Positions 15,780 through 24,475 are shown, counted from the first letter of the stretch. The stretch: 64,000 bases of DNA from CAYLXX01 sp964387955 (GCA_964387955.1 CAYLXX010000001.1:1-64000), one strand, 5' to 3'. Notes: a model not told the origin generated them from the letters alone. Numbers and translations: made by a program.

Positions 15780-16342
15780 AAAATTTCATTGATTTAAATA
15801 AAACTAAAAAGAAAGCCCTCATTTTTGATGAACCAGGGGATTATGTGGTATTTTTTCATAACTTGTCTGGGACTTTTAGTGTAGATTTAGCTGCTAAAAA
15901 TATCAATGTCGATATATATGGTTTATACACAGGGAAAAAAGATGACGTATTTACCATTGAGACAATACAACATCACCGAGCACCTCAATCAACTTCTAAT
16001 CTTCTTATAAAGGGAGTTTTTGATGATCAGTCGAAATTTCACTATCAAGGATTAATACGTATCGAAAAAACTGGTCAACAATCACATGCATATCAAAAAA
16101 ATCAAAACCTTATTCTTTCACCCAAAACATTTGTAGAATCTAAACCTTATCTTGAAATATTGGCCAATGATGTTTTCTGTACTCATGGTTCAACAACTGG
16201 TAAACTCAATCAAGAGCACATGTTTTATCTGGAAAGTAGAGGGCTTGATAAAGATAAAGCTGAGGATTTGTTGGTTGAAGGTTTTATTAATGAAGTATAT
16301 GAAAAAGTGAAAGAAAAAGTTCCCGGTTTTAAACCATCATAA
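15776..16342 (+). CDS. sufD: Minimal SufD-like scaffold protein
   Basis: Only 188 residues, less than half the usual SufD (about 420). It keeps a short beta-helix part (LIKGVFDDQSKFHYQGLIRI) and the C-terminal SufBD signature (MFYLESRGLDKDKAEDLLVEGF) that contacts SufC. The N-terminal helical region and half of the beta-helix are absent. Position between sufB and sufS with a four-base overlap shows it is the operon's SufD. It is not a broken fragment: the frame is intact and flanked by functional overlaps. Short SufD forms seem plausible for reduced genomes; I cannot check how common they are. Confidence 0.88.
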   Translation: MKNFIDLNKTKKKALIFDEPGDYVVFFHNLSGTFSVDLAAKNINVDIYGLYTGKKDDVFTIETIQHHRAPQSTSNLLIKGVFDDQSKFHYQGLIRIEKTGQQSHAYQKNQNLILSPKTFVESKPYLEILANDVFCTHGSTTGKLNQEHMFYLESRGLDKDKAEDLLVEGFINEVYEKVKEKVPGFKPS

Positions 16343-16343
16343 T

Positions 16344-17588
16344 ATGTTAGATGTCAAAAAAATCAAAAAAGACTTTCCGATATTCAAAAGTCATCCAGAG
16401 CTTGTGTATTTGGATTCAACTGCAACCTCACTGAAGCCTTATAAAGTGATACAGAAATTAAATGAATATTATGTGCAGTATAGCGCTAATATTCATCGCG
16501 GTATTTACAAGATAGCCGAGCGCGCGACAGATGAATACGAAAAGGCGCGCTCCGAAATTGCTACATTTATCGGCGTCACAGATGCACGCGAAATTATTTT
16601 TACCCGCAATGCAACCGAGTCTATCAATTTGGTAGCTTACAGTCTTGGCCGAGAAATTATTGATAATAAATCAGAAGTTGTAGTTTCTGTCATGGAGCAT
16701 CACTCGAATTTTGTACCATGGCAACAGTTGGCGTTTGAGAATGGAGCCGAGTTTAAAGTGATCGATGTTGACGACAATGGCGAATTATCTCTGGGAAAAA
16801 CCGAACAAGAAATGATTAAATCGCTTGAGGCGATTGTCACGAAGCGAACCAAAGTTTTGGCACTAGTGCATGTTTCCAATGTTGTAGGCACTGTGAATCC
16901 AATTAAAGACATTATCAGAATTGCCAAAAAAATTAATCCTCACGTAATCACCGTTATCGATGGCGCACAAGCAGTGCCGCACATGAAGGTTGACGTGAAA
17001 GATTTAGGCTGTGATTTTTACGTATTTTCCTCTCACAAAATGCTAGGGCCAACGGGCATAGGTATCTTGTGGGGGAAATATGAACTACTTGAGAAAATGT
17101 ACCCATTTTTATACGGAGGTGAAATGATTTCTGAGGTAAAAATTGAAGAAACGTTGTTCAAAGAACCGCCGTATAAGTTTGAGGCAGGCACTCCTCATAT
17201 AGCTGGTGCAATTGCTCTAGGAGAAGCAGTACGGTATTTGGAAGCAATTGGTATGGATGCAATTCATAAACATGAAGAAGAACTTTTTAATTATGTGCAT
17301 ACAAAACTATACGATGAATTTGGCGGCGATTTAAAAATATTAGGGCCGCATTATAATAAAGCAGCTATTGCAGCGTTTGTTTTTGGGAAATATCATCCAC
17401 ATGATATTGCCTACATTCTTGATGAACAGGGGATCGCGGTCCGGGCTGGGAATCATTGTGCCGGACCGCTCCATACCCGCTTTTCATTACCTGCTTCAAC
17501 AAGAGCCAGCTTTTATGTATATAACGATACCGAAGATGTCGACGCGCTTATTGCTGGTTTAAAAAAAATAAAACATACTTTAAAGTAA
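16344..17588 (+). CDS. sufS: Cysteine desulfurase SufS
   Basis: PLP enzyme that takes sulfur from cysteine for Fe-S assembly. It has the type II layout: EHHSNFVPWQ, PLP Lys232 in FSSHKMLGPTGIG, and persulfide Cys372 in RAGNHCAGPLHTRF. At 414 residues it is full length. It starts one base after the sufD stop and is followed one base later by the U-type scaffold gene, whose product probably accepts its sulfur. Confidence 0.97.
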   Translation: MLDVKKIKKDFPIFKSHPELVYLDSTATSLKPYKVIQKLNEYYVQYSANIHRGIYKIAERATDEYEKARSEIATFIGVTDAREIIFTRNATESINLVAYSLGREIIDNKSEVVVSVMEHHSNFVPWQQLAFENGAEFKVIDVDDNGELSLGKTEQEMIKSLEAIVTKRTKVLALVHVSNVVGTVNPIKDIIRIAKKINPHVITVIDGAQAVPHMKVDVKDLGCDFYVFSSHKMLGPTGIGILWGKYELLEKMYPFLYGGEMISEVKIEETLFKEPPYKFEAGTPHIAGAIALGEAVRYLEAIGMDAIHKHEEELFNYVHTKLYDEFGGDLKILGPHYNKAAIAAFVFGKYHPHDIAYILDEQGIAVRAGNHCAGPLHTRFSLPASTRASFYVYNDTEDVDALIAGLKKIKHTLK

Positions 17589-17589
17589 T

Positions 17590-17946
17590 ATGTCAATCTA
17601 CCAGGAAATTATCCTCGATCATTACCATAATCCGCGCAATTTTAAATCTATTAAGGGAGCAACCAGTGAAACTAAAGTCAACAATCCTCTTTGCGGCGAT
17701 ATGATTTATATGCAGGTGCATGAAAAAAGCGGAGTTATCGAAGAAATTGCCTTTACGGGTGAAGGCTGCGCAATTTCCAAAGCCTCGGCCTCAATTCTCA
17801 CGGAAAACGTGAAGGGAAAAAAAGTTTCAGACGTTAAGCAAATCAAAAGCGATGATGTTATCAAACTTATCGGCATTGAACTGTCTCCCAATAGATTAAA
17901 ATGTGCTTTATTGTCATGGGAAGCACTCATGAAAGTCCTCAAGTAG
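17590..17946 (+). CDS. sufU: U-type Fe-S scaffold / sulfur acceptor (SufU/IscU-like)
   Basis: 118 residues with the three Cys of the family, Cys35 (NPLCGD, with Asp37), Cys60 (GEGCAIS) and Cys105 (RLKCALLSW). In SufU these bind zinc and accept sulfur from SufS; in IscU they carry the nascent cluster. Its place directly after sufS in a suf operon favours SufU, but it is shorter than typical SufU (about 145), so the label is by context. Confidence 0.92.
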   Translation: MSIYQEIILDHYHNPRNFKSIKGATSETKVNNPLCGDMIYMQVHEKSGVIEEIAFTGEGCAISKASASILTENVKGKKVSDVKQIKSDDVIKLIGIELSPNRLKCALLSWEALMKVLK

Positions 17947-17949
17947 AAT
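17944..17949 (+). promoter_or_regulatory. Weak candidate -10 box for the ferredoxin gene
   Basis: TAGAAT overlaps the sufU stop and lies seven bases before the ATG at 17957, the same geometry as the leaderless promoters elsewhere, but with no -35 and no TGn extension. Confidence 0.3.
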
Positions 17950-17956
17950 ATAGCAT

Positions 17957-18235
17957 ATGGATACCAACGTCAAAATTAAAGATCCCCACAATCCTTCAGG
18001 CCCAGTAGTTGTAAAAAATCTTAAAATTATAGTTGATCGGGACTTGTGTATAGGAGCGGCAACGTGTGTAGCCATAGCCCCGCAAACATTTCTACTTGAC
18101 TCAGATGCCAAAGCTATTATTCTCGACACCGCAGATTTAGAGGCAGAAGATGTTATAGTCGATGCCGCCCGCGGGTGTCCCACAGCTGCTATAATCATAG
18201 AAGATGATAAAGGCAACCGGATCTTCCCTAAATAA
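17957..18235 (+). CDS. Small ferredoxin, probably [3Fe-4S] type
   Basis: 92 residues with a single-cluster ferredoxin core: CIGAATC (Cys31 and Cys37, with Ala34 where [4Fe-4S] ferredoxins have the second Cys) and CPTAAI (Cys74-Pro). The C-x2-A-x2-C pattern with one later CysPro is that of the [3Fe-4S] ferredoxins known as cytochrome P450 partners in actinobacteria. Here it follows the suf operon and precedes a 2-oxoacid:ferredoxin oxidoreductase by about 900 bases, which makes electron transfer with that enzyme a plausible role. An N-terminal extension of about 20 residues is unusual. Confidence 0.85.
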   Translation: MDTNVKIKDPHNPSGPVVVKNLKIIVDRDLCIGAATCVAIAPQTFLLDSDAKAIILDTADLEAEDVIVDAARGCPTAAIIIEDDKGNRIFPK

Positions 18236-18389
18236 CATCAATGTTGCTCGAGAAGCTGTGCAGAATGCAGTTCAAACCAATCTCCGCGAATGTCCTTCGT
18301 GTGGAGAACTAACTCTCAAAGGTATGCCAGGAGGCCACGATGCCATCTGTAAAAATTGCGGTTACAAAGATCCTTGCTGTTATGATTAA
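18204..18389 (+). CDS. Small zinc-ribbon protein
   Basis: 61 residues: a short helix (VAREAVQNAVQTNL) then a zinc ribbon with Cys30, Cys33 (CPSCG) and Cys49, Cys52 (CKNCG), ending in a CysCys pair (DPCCYD). It could bind zinc or iron as in rubredoxin-like knuckles. The ATG at 18204 lies within the ferredoxin gene (32-base overlap), and the stop overlaps the greA start by eight bases, so it sits in a translationally chained unit. No specific family is assigned; its start is uncertain because no good ribosome site is seen. Confidence 0.65.
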   Translation: MIKATGSSLNNINVAREAVQNAVQTNLRECPSCGELTLKGMPGGHDAICKNCGYKDPCCYD

Positions 18390-18837
18390 GAAAATAATTT
18401 TTACCAAAGAAGGGTTTGAGGATCTTCTTAAAGAGAAAAAAGAGCTTGATGACAATAGAATAGGAGCCGTTAAAGAACTCTCAATTGCACGAGATATGGG
18501 TGACCGGAGCGAAAATGCCTTTTACAAAACTGCTCGTCAAAAATTATCCGGTATTGATAGAAGACTAAGGGAAATTAATCGACTTGTTAGATTAGCAGAG
18601 GTTGTTAAGCCCAATAATACCGGCGTTGTCGAAATTGGCACACATGTTGTTTTGCAATCCGATGGAGAAACTTTTAGATATTTGATTGTTGGAGATTATG
18701 AATCTGATCTTTCCAAAGGCAGATTGTCTTGCACATCACCTCTTGGTAAGTCTCTTATTGGTAAAAGGTCTGGGGAAACAATCTCACTGACACTACCTAA
18801 AGGAGAAAAAACCTACACGATTGAGTCTATTAATTAA
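18382..18837 (+). CDS. greA: Transcript cleavage factor GreA/GreB family
   Basis: Rescues backtracked RNA polymerase by stimulating cleavage of the RNA 3' end. From ATG 18382 it has 151 residues: an N-terminal coiled coil with the acidic tip (MGDRSENAFY) and a C-terminal FKBP-like domain (SPLGKSLIGKRSGETISLTLPKGEKTYTIESI). A longer reading from 18340 is unlikely because the first 14 residues do not belong to the family. Its tail overlaps the convergent small gene by eight bases. Confidence 0.95.
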   Translation: MIKKIIFTKEGFEDLLKEKKELDDNRIGAVKELSIARDMGDRSENAFYKTARQKLSGIDRRLREINRLVRLAEVVKPNNTGVVEIGTHVVLQSDGETFRYLIVGDYESDLSKGRLSCTSPLGKSLIGKRSGETISLTLPKGEKTYTIESIN

Positions 18838-19072
18838 GTTCAAAATGATCTGGTCCGACCATATGCATTGCCAATTCATGCACTTTGACTTCCTCCATTA
18901 GGTGTTGAGCGTATTCAGGATCGTTATACCTAAAAACACTCGTTAAAGCGCTGGCATAAATGCCCATTTTTCGGCACCAAAGCTCATACTCGATATCAAC
19001 TTTACCTTTGTCTGACCTGATATCAATAATTCTCTGGAGTTGATCATCAACCTGTTCATTTCTTTCTAACAT
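18830..19072 (-). CDS. Hypothetical small protein
   Basis: 80 residues, no family recognised; charged and helical, no membrane segment, ends MVGPDHFELN. The ATG at 19072 was preferred over a TTG six bases upstream because a consensus promoter ends five bases before it. This promoter is the best evidence that the frame is a gene. Confidence 0.6.
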   Translation of the reverse strand: MLERNEQVDDQLQRIIDIRSDKGKVDIEYELWCRKMGIYASALTSVFRYNDPEYAQHLMEEVKVHELAMHMVGPDHFELN

Positions 19073-19077
19073 AGGCA

Positions 19078-19105
19078 ATTATATCAAACCCACCAAACCT
19101 GTAAA
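19078..19105 (-). promoter_or_regulatory. Leaderless promoter of the small gene 18830-19072
   Basis: Minus strand TTTACA (19105-19100), 16-base spacer ending in TGA, perfect TATAAT (19083-19078), then five bases to ATG. It is an extended -10 promoter as well as having a -35. Confidence 0.65.
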
Positions 19106-19112
19106 AAATAAG

Positions 19113-19142
19113 TTGATTCTAGTGACAGTTTCTCCCTATAAT
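19113..19142 (+). promoter_or_regulatory. Leaderless promoter of the oxidoreductase operon
   Basis: TTGATT (19113-19118), 18-base spacer and perfect TATAAT (19137-19142), with five bases to the ATG at 19148. The spacer (TAGTG...TTTCTCCC) closely resembles that of the ftsK promoter. Confidence 0.7.
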
Positions 19143-19147
19143 CAAGT

Positions 19148-20863
19148 ATGCATAAGTATTTGTGGAAAATAGGCGGTGAAGCAGGTTTCGGTATCATGGT
19201 CTCGGGCCTTACTTTTTCCAAGATTGCAGTGCAATCCGGGTATCATATTTTCGATTACGCCGAATATCCCTCACTTATTCGCGGCGGACACAATGCCTAT
19301 GAGGTGCTTGTATCTGAACAAGAAGTCGGTGCTACCAAATGGGTCATTGATTTACTTGTTTGTTTAAATAAAGCAACTTTCGAGGTGCACAAACATCGTT
19401 TAACTACCACCAGTATGGTAGTTTATGATCCTGAAGAGTTTGATTTTCAAGATAACTTCATCAAAATACACTTACCACTCCGTAAACTGCGCAAGGAATT
19501 TGAAATCATGCAAATGATGACTAATACCATTGCTCTTGGAGCTAGTTTGGCGCTTCTTGATTGTGATATCGAGATTTTGTATGAGCTTATTACTAAGGAA
19601 TTCGAAAAAAAAGGCCAAGAGGTCGTGGATTTTAATAAAAAATTAGCTCAAGCCGGATACGATCACATTAAAAATAACTATTCAGAACATATTCAGCAAG
19701 TTCTAACGCCTCGACACGACAAACAGCAATTAGTCATGTCAGGAAACGAAGCATTTTCGCTAGCCTCAGTGATTGCCGATTGCCGATTTTACTGCGCATA
19801 CCCAATGACACCAACCTCAAATGTACTCACTACACTTGCCTCCTGGGAGCAAAAAACCAAAATGGTTGTTCGTCATGCCGAAGATGAAATCTCAGTGATT
19901 AATACAGCACTTGGAGCTTCGTTTGCCGGTGTACGAGCTGCAGTTGGTACTTCGGGCGGGGGGTTTGCCCTGATGGTAGAGGCAATTTCATTTGCGGGTG
20001 TAGCCGAAATCCCCATCGTTATATTTTTAGGACAAAGACCAGGCCCTGCTACCGGAATGCCTACCTGGACTGAGCAGGGGGAGCTTTTGTTTGCTTCACA
20101 TGCAGGCCACGGAGAATTCCCAAAAATAGTTCTTGCTCCAGGAGACATCTACGAAATGTTTGAGTTGACTGCGCGCGCGTTTGATCTGGCCGACATATAC
20201 CAAACGCCGGTAATAATCTTGGGAGATAAATTTATCTGTGAGTCACATAAAAGTCATCCCAAAGATGAGTTGGTGACATTTGCTTCCAATCATAAGCATA
20301 ATCGAGGCAAAAATATTACAGAAGTTTTTTCGGATACCTATCTGAGGTATCAGGTAACTGCCGACGGTATATCCGAAAGGTTAATTCCCGGCTTAAAAGG
20401 GCACTTTTATCAAGCCAATTCATATGAACATTTAGAAGATAGTCACACTACTGAGGCAGCCCAACCACGCAAGCAACAAGTGGATAAACGTAATCAAAAA
20501 TGGCTTACATACACTGCCAATCATTTCCAAAAGCCTAAAGTTTACGGGGATTTAAGAAGCGCTGATACAGTTTTTGTATCTTGGGGAGGCAATAAAGGCC
20601 CCATACTGGAAGCCCAAAAAGAACTACTTATGAAAGGACACCAATCGGCCTATATCCATTTCACTCATGTGTACCCGCTTGATGAAAAAAGTATTGCTCC
20701 AATATTTGCCGACAAAAAACGCTATATTTTAATCGAGAATAATTCCCACGGGCAATTTGGCCAACTTTTGCGTATGCATACAGGGATAAATATTAAAGAA
20801 AAATTACTAAAGTACGATGGCCGACCATTTTGTCCAGAAGAAATTATCAAATACGTTCTATGA
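19148..20863 (+). CDS. korA: 2-oxoacid:ferredoxin oxidoreductase, fused gamma-alpha subunit
   Basis: Residues 1-190 are the gamma domain (GGEAGFGIMVSGLTFSKIA) and about 197-571 the alpha (pyrimidine-binding) domain, with YPMTPTS, RHAEDEISVINTALGASFAGVRAAVGTSGGGFALM and the transketolase C-like end. With the beta subunit it oxidatively decarboxylates a 2-oxoacid to an acyl-CoA and reduces ferredoxin, or runs in reverse. The two-subunit layout is that of 2-oxoglutarate or broad 2-oxoacid enzymes; the substrate cannot be told from sequence alone. The stop overlaps the beta start by four bases. Confidence 0.95.
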   Translation: MHKYLWKIGGEAGFGIMVSGLTFSKIAVQSGYHIFDYAEYPSLIRGGHNAYEVLVSEQEVGATKWVIDLLVCLNKATFEVHKHRLTTTSMVVYDPEEFDFQDNFIKIHLPLRKLRKEFEIMQMMTNTIALGASLALLDCDIEILYELITKEFEKKGQEVVDFNKKLAQAGYDHIKNNYSEHIQQVLTPRHDKQQLVMSGNEAFSLASVIADCRFYCAYPMTPTSNVLTTLASWEQKTKMVVRHAEDEISVINTALGASFAGVRAAVGTSGGGFALMVEAISFAGVAEIPIVIFLGQRPGPATGMPTWTEQGELLFASHAGHGEFPKIVLAPGDIYEMFELTARAFDLADIYQTPVIILGDKFICESHKSHPKDELVTFASNHKHNRGKNITEVFSDTYLRYQVTADGISERLIPGLKGHFYQANSYEHLEDSHTTEAAQPRKQQVDKRNQKWLTYTANHFQKPKVYGDLRSADTVFVSWGGNKGPILEAQKELLMKGHQSAYIHFTHVYPLDEKSIAPIFADKKRYILIENNSHGQFGQLLRMHTGINIKEKLLKYDGRPFCPEEIIKYVL

Positions 20864-21714
20864 AAGTACACAAAGATTTATCAGGTTATCCCGGCACTTG
20901 GTGTCCTGGATGTGGTGATTGGGCGATAAGTTTATCCATAAAAAAAGCTTTCACTGAACTGGGGCTTGATCCATCGGGAGTGTTTGTAGTCTTTGATATA
21001 GGCTGTTCAGGCAACATGAATGATGTTTTAAATGCGTATGCTATGCACTCGCTCCATGGTCGCTCGATTCCGCCGGCAGTCGGCATGAAGCTTGCCAATC
21101 ACAAAATGAACGTTGTCGTTATCGGCGGCGATGGAGGAATATTTGGTGAAGGTGGTAACCATTTCTTACACGCTTGTCGAGGCAACCACGACATAACAGT
21201 CATCGTACATGACAACAGTGTTTATGGCTTAACAACGGGCCAAGTCGCGCCGACTGCCGAGAAAGGTTTTGTATCCAAGTCTACCCCAGAAGGAATCATC
21301 GAAATACCAATTAATCCATTGACTCTTGCTATCACATCCGGCGCCACATATGTGGCTCAGGCGTTTGCAGGCGACTCGAAACAAGTTACTGACTTAATCA
21401 AGCAAGGCATGCACCATAAGGGATTTTCTTTTATTAATGTTTTACAGCCGTGTGTAACGTTTAATCCTATCAATACGTATCAATACTACTATGATAGGAT
21501 ATATCAGCTTCCGAAAGAGCATGAAGCTGGCTCATACGAGAAAGCAGTTCTCGAGTCATTTAAAATGAATGAAGAAAAATATCCTTTAGGAGTTGTCTAT
21601 CAAGCATTTAAACCAGCATATCATGAACAAGTCGAAGAGTTGTCACCTGAGAAAACATTGGTTGAACGACCCATGTATGAAAATTGGCGTGAATTAATTG
21701 AGGAATTTGGGTGA
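20860..21714 (+). CDS. korB: 2-oxoacid:ferredoxin oxidoreductase, beta subunit
   Basis: 284 residues with the thiamine diphosphate motif GGDGG (89-93) followed by NSVYGLTTGQVAPT. Four Cys can hold a [4Fe-4S] cluster: Cys14 and Cys17 (WCPGCGDW), Cys49 (IGCSGN) and Cys198 (LQPCVTFN). The start at 20860 (ATGA overlap) is preferred to an upstream reading because family homology begins at KVHKDLSGYPGTWCPGC. It completes the enzyme begun by korA; the ferredoxin at 17957 is a possible partner. Confidence 0.96.
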   Translation: MKVHKDLSGYPGTWCPGCGDWAISLSIKKAFTELGLDPSGVFVVFDIGCSGNMNDVLNAYAMHSLHGRSIPPAVGMKLANHKMNVVVIGGDGGIFGEGGNHFLHACRGNHDITVIVHDNSVYGLTTGQVAPTAEKGFVSKSTPEGIIEIPINPLTLAITSGATYVAQAFAGDSKQVTDLIKQGMHHKGFSFINVLQPCVTFNPINTYQYYYDRIYQLPKEHEAGSYEKAVLESFKMNEEKYPLGVVYQAFKPAYHEQVEELSPEKTLVERPMYENWRELIEEFG

Positions 21715-21729
21715 TATAGTATATAGAGG

Positions 21730-21758
21730 TTGACAGTTAGCAATACATTTGTTATACT
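21730..21758 (+). promoter_or_regulatory. Consensus promoter of lon, leaderless
   Basis: Perfect TTGACA (21730-21735), exactly 17 bases, TATACT (21753-21758), then seven bases to the ATG at 21766. The start site of transcription should fall on the ATG or one base before it. This also shows that the longer reading from 21730 is not the gene start, since it lies inside the promoter. Confidence 0.8.
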
Positions 21759-21765
21759 GCTAATT

Positions 21766-24225
21766 ATGGCATTCTTAGTTAAATCTTCATCTAATCAAAC
21801 TTTGCCTATAGTCGCTGTCCGTGAGGGCATTGTTTTCCCCAATACCGAGAATATGTTAGTCTTTGGCCGCAAGAAAAGCATTGATGCAGTCAACGACGCT
21901 CTTCAAAAAGACAAAAAAATAGTCCTTGTGATGCAGAAAAACCCTACGCTCGATGACCCTCAACCAAATGATTTATTTAAAATTGGCGTCATTGCCACTA
22001 TAGAGAAGACTGTGTTGGGCGATAAGGGTGAGGTGAATGCCTTAGTGAAGGGTAAGGAGAAAGTCGAAATAATTGAATTCACCAAGGAGACACCATTTTT
22101 TATAGGTACTGTACAACCAGTTGACGATGAAGATATAGATACCGAAGAAATACAAGCCATGGTGAAACATATTTCTTCCCAAGTCAAACGGGCAATTAAT
22201 TTAGGCAAACCGGTTGATTTCGTTTTCCTCATGAATATTTTAAATATCGGCTCAGCCCGTGATTTTTCGTATCAGGTAGCGATGGTACTTGATCTGAAAG
22301 GTCAAGAGCGACAAGGACTTCTTGAAGAAGGCGGTTTGAAGAAAAGATTGACGCTTGAGGTAGATTATATCAATAGAGAAATAAAAATTCTCGAAATTGA
22401 GCAAAATATTTCGGCCAAAACTCAGCAAAAATTTGAGCGAGGCATGAAAGAGACATTTTTACGTGAAAAAATGAAAACTATCGAAGAAGAATTGGGCGGC
22501 GAAGGTGAGGAAAAAGAATTAGATGAGTATGATAGCAAAATTCGTGCGGCTCACATGCCCAAAGATGTCGAGGAAAAAGCCTATAAAGAATTAAAGCGGC
22601 TTACCCAGATGTCTCAATTCAATCCAGAAGCTTCATATATTCGTACCTACCTTGATTGGCTAGTTGAATTGCCATGGGCCATACCTACCGCAACTGCCAT
22701 TGATATCAAAGAAGCCGAAAAAGTCTTAGACGAGGACCACTTTGGACTTAAAAAGGTCAAAGAGCGCATTCTTGAGTATCTTGCAGTCGTCGAACTTCGT
22801 AAACTCAAGGAAAAAACTGGCGCCAAAGATCTCAAAAAGAAAAAAGAGCAACAACCAACAATTTTGTGTTTCATCGGGCCTCCTGGAGTCGGTAAAACAT
22901 CTCTTGGCCGCTCAATCGCTCGCGCACTGGGTCGAAAGTTTGTAAAGATTTCACTCGGCGGTATACGTGACGAAGCCGAGATTCGCGGTCATAGACGCAC
23001 CTATGTCGGTGCACTTCCTGGACGAATTGTACAAGGTATTAAGCAAGCAGGCACAAAAAATCCTGTTTTTATGCTTGATGAAATTGATAAAGTCGGTAAA
23101 GATTACCGTGGCGATCCCACAGCCGCTCTTCTTGAAACCTTAGATCCTGAGCAGAATCACTCATTTTCAGATCACTATCTTGAAGTGCCGTATGATTTAT
23201 CAGAAGTATTTTTTATAACTACTGCCAATATTTTAGATACGATTCCCGAAGCCTTGCTGGATAGACTTGAGGTTATACACTTTGCCGGTTATACGGAAGA
23301 CGAAAAGTTTAATATCGCCAAAAATTACTTGGTTAGAAAACAGACTGAAGCGCATGGATTATCCACAGAGGACCTTAAAATTACAGATGAAGCCTTGAAA
23401 CTTATGATTCGCCGTTATACACGCGAAGCAGGCGTACGTAACTTAGAGCGACAGGTTGCAACAACTGCCCGTAAAGTGGCCCGAGAGATTCTTGAAGAAG
23501 TTAAAGGTGGTAAAAAATATATCAAAAAAAACGTGACTGAGACTACAGTACCGAAATATCTTGGACCATACAAGTATTCCTCTTCTATGCTTGAAGAGAA
23601 AAATGCCGTAGGTATTTCTACCGGGCTGGCGTGGACACAAGCAGGCGGAGATATACTATTTATTGAAGTTGCTATTATGCCGGGTAAAGGACAATTGGTT
23701 CTTACCGGGCAGCTTGGCGATGTGATGAAAGAGTCGGGCCAAGCTGCCCTCTCCTATGTGAGGTCAAAATGGAATCAATTTGGACTATCTGAGAAATTTT
23801 TCCAAAAAATAGATATTCATGTCCATGTTCCAGAAGGCGCTGTGCCTAAAGATGGACCATCGGCAGGTCTTGCAATAACTACCGCTATGGTTTCTGCCCT
23901 TACCAAAACTCCCATCAAGCGTGATGTGGCGATGACAGGCGAAGTTACTCTGCGCGGTCGAGCACTTGAGATCGGTGGAGTCAAAGAAAAAGTTATTGCA
24001 GCCCATAGAGCCCAGATTAAAACGATTATTTTACCTCTGGAGAATAAAAAAGATCTCGAAGACATACCTAAATATGTCCTTGACGATTTACATTTCGTAT
24101 TTGTTAGCCATGTGGACGATGTATTGAAAGTAGCCTTAGCGTATGCTCCCAACAAACCGCATTTTCCATTACTCACAAGACAATTCGCTACTATAAAAAA
24201 AGAAGAAAACGGTTTACACAACTAA
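21766..24225 (+). CDS. lon: ATP-dependent protease Lon
   Basis: 819 residues from ATG 21766. N-terminal substrate-binding LON domain (LPIVAVREGIVFPNT), coiled-coil region, AAA+ module with Walker A GPPGVGKT (about 371-378) and Walker B PVFMLDEIDK, and the C-terminal protease with the catalytic dyad Ser699 (KDGPSAG) and Lys742 (GGVKEKV). It degrades damaged and regulatory proteins in the cytoplasm. Start decided by the promoter just upstream. The pterin dehydratase gene follows after one base and may share its transcript. Confidence 0.98.
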   Translation: MAFLVKSSSNQTLPIVAVREGIVFPNTENMLVFGRKKSIDAVNDALQKDKKIVLVMQKNPTLDDPQPNDLFKIGVIATIEKTVLGDKGEVNALVKGKEKVEIIEFTKETPFFIGTVQPVDDEDIDTEEIQAMVKHISSQVKRAINLGKPVDFVFLMNILNIGSARDFSYQVAMVLDLKGQERQGLLEEGGLKKRLTLEVDYINREIKILEIEQNISAKTQQKFERGMKETFLREKMKTIEEELGGEGEEKELDEYDSKIRAAHMPKDVEEKAYKELKRLTQMSQFNPEASYIRTYLDWLVELPWAIPTATAIDIKEAEKVLDEDHFGLKKVKERILEYLAVVELRKLKEKTGAKDLKKKKEQQPTILCFIGPPGVGKTSLGRSIARALGRKFVKISLGGIRDEAEIRGHRRTYVGALPGRIVQGIKQAGTKNPVFMLDEIDKVGKDYRGDPTAALLETLDPEQNHSFSDHYLEVPYDLSEVFFITTANILDTIPEALLDRLEVIHFAGYTEDEKFNIAKNYLVRKQTEAHGLSTEDLKITDEALKLMIRRYTREAGVRNLERQVATTARKVAREILEEVKGGKKYIKKNVTETTVPKYLGPYKYSSSMLEEKNAVGISTGLAWTQAGGDILFIEVAIMPGKGQLVLTGQLGDVMKESGQAALSYVRSKWNQFGLSEKFFQKIDIHVHVPEGAVPKDGPSAGLAITTAMVSALTKTPIKRDVAMTGEVTLRGRALEIGGVKEKVIAAHRAQIKTIILPLENKKDLEDIPKYVLDDLHFVFVSHVDDVLKVALAYAPNKPHFPLLTRQFATIKKEENGLHN

Positions 24226-24226
24226 T

Positions 24227-24475
24227 ATGGAGATTCCAGCAGGCTGGTCGCTCAAGGATAACACCATAGAGAAAGAATTTACATTTAAAAACTTCAAAGA
24301 GGCTCTCGATTTTGTCAATAAAGTAGGGGAACTTGCAGAGTCAGTTAATCATCACCCCGATATTTTTCTTCATAATTGGCGCAATGTTACTCTTTCATTA
24401 ACCACTCACAACGCAGGACATCTTACAGAAAAAGATACGATATTAGCTGAGAAAGTTAATGTCTTAAACCCGTAA
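24227..24475 (+). CDS. Pterin-4a-carbinolamine dehydratase family protein
   Basis: 82 residues with the family pattern WSLKDNTIEKEFTFKNF and HHPDIFLHNWRNVTLSLTTH followed by GHLTEKDTILAEKVN. The enzyme dehydrates 4a-hydroxytetrahydropterin, recycling the cofactor of aromatic amino acid hydroxylases. No such hydroxylase is in the window, and many bacterial homologues lack one; a moonlighting or molybdopterin-related role has been suggested for the family. It starts one base after lon and its tail overlaps the FemX-like gene by 12 bases. Confidence 0.88.
   Translation: MEIPAGWSLKDNTIEKEFTFKNFKEALDFVNKVGELAESVNHHPDIFLHNWRNVTLSLTTHNAGHLTEKDTILAEKVNVLNP

Noticed and set aside
15776..16342. SufD as a pseudogene
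   Set aside because: Intact frame, four-base overlap with sufB, and complete C-terminal signature; more likely a minimal functional form.
18340..18381. Longer GreA start
   Set aside because: The 14 extra residues come from the zinc-ribbon gene read in another frame and do not fit the GreA family.
21730..21765. Longer Lon start
   Set aside because: The extra 12 codons are the promoter (-35, spacer, -10) read through; family homology starts at ATG 21766.
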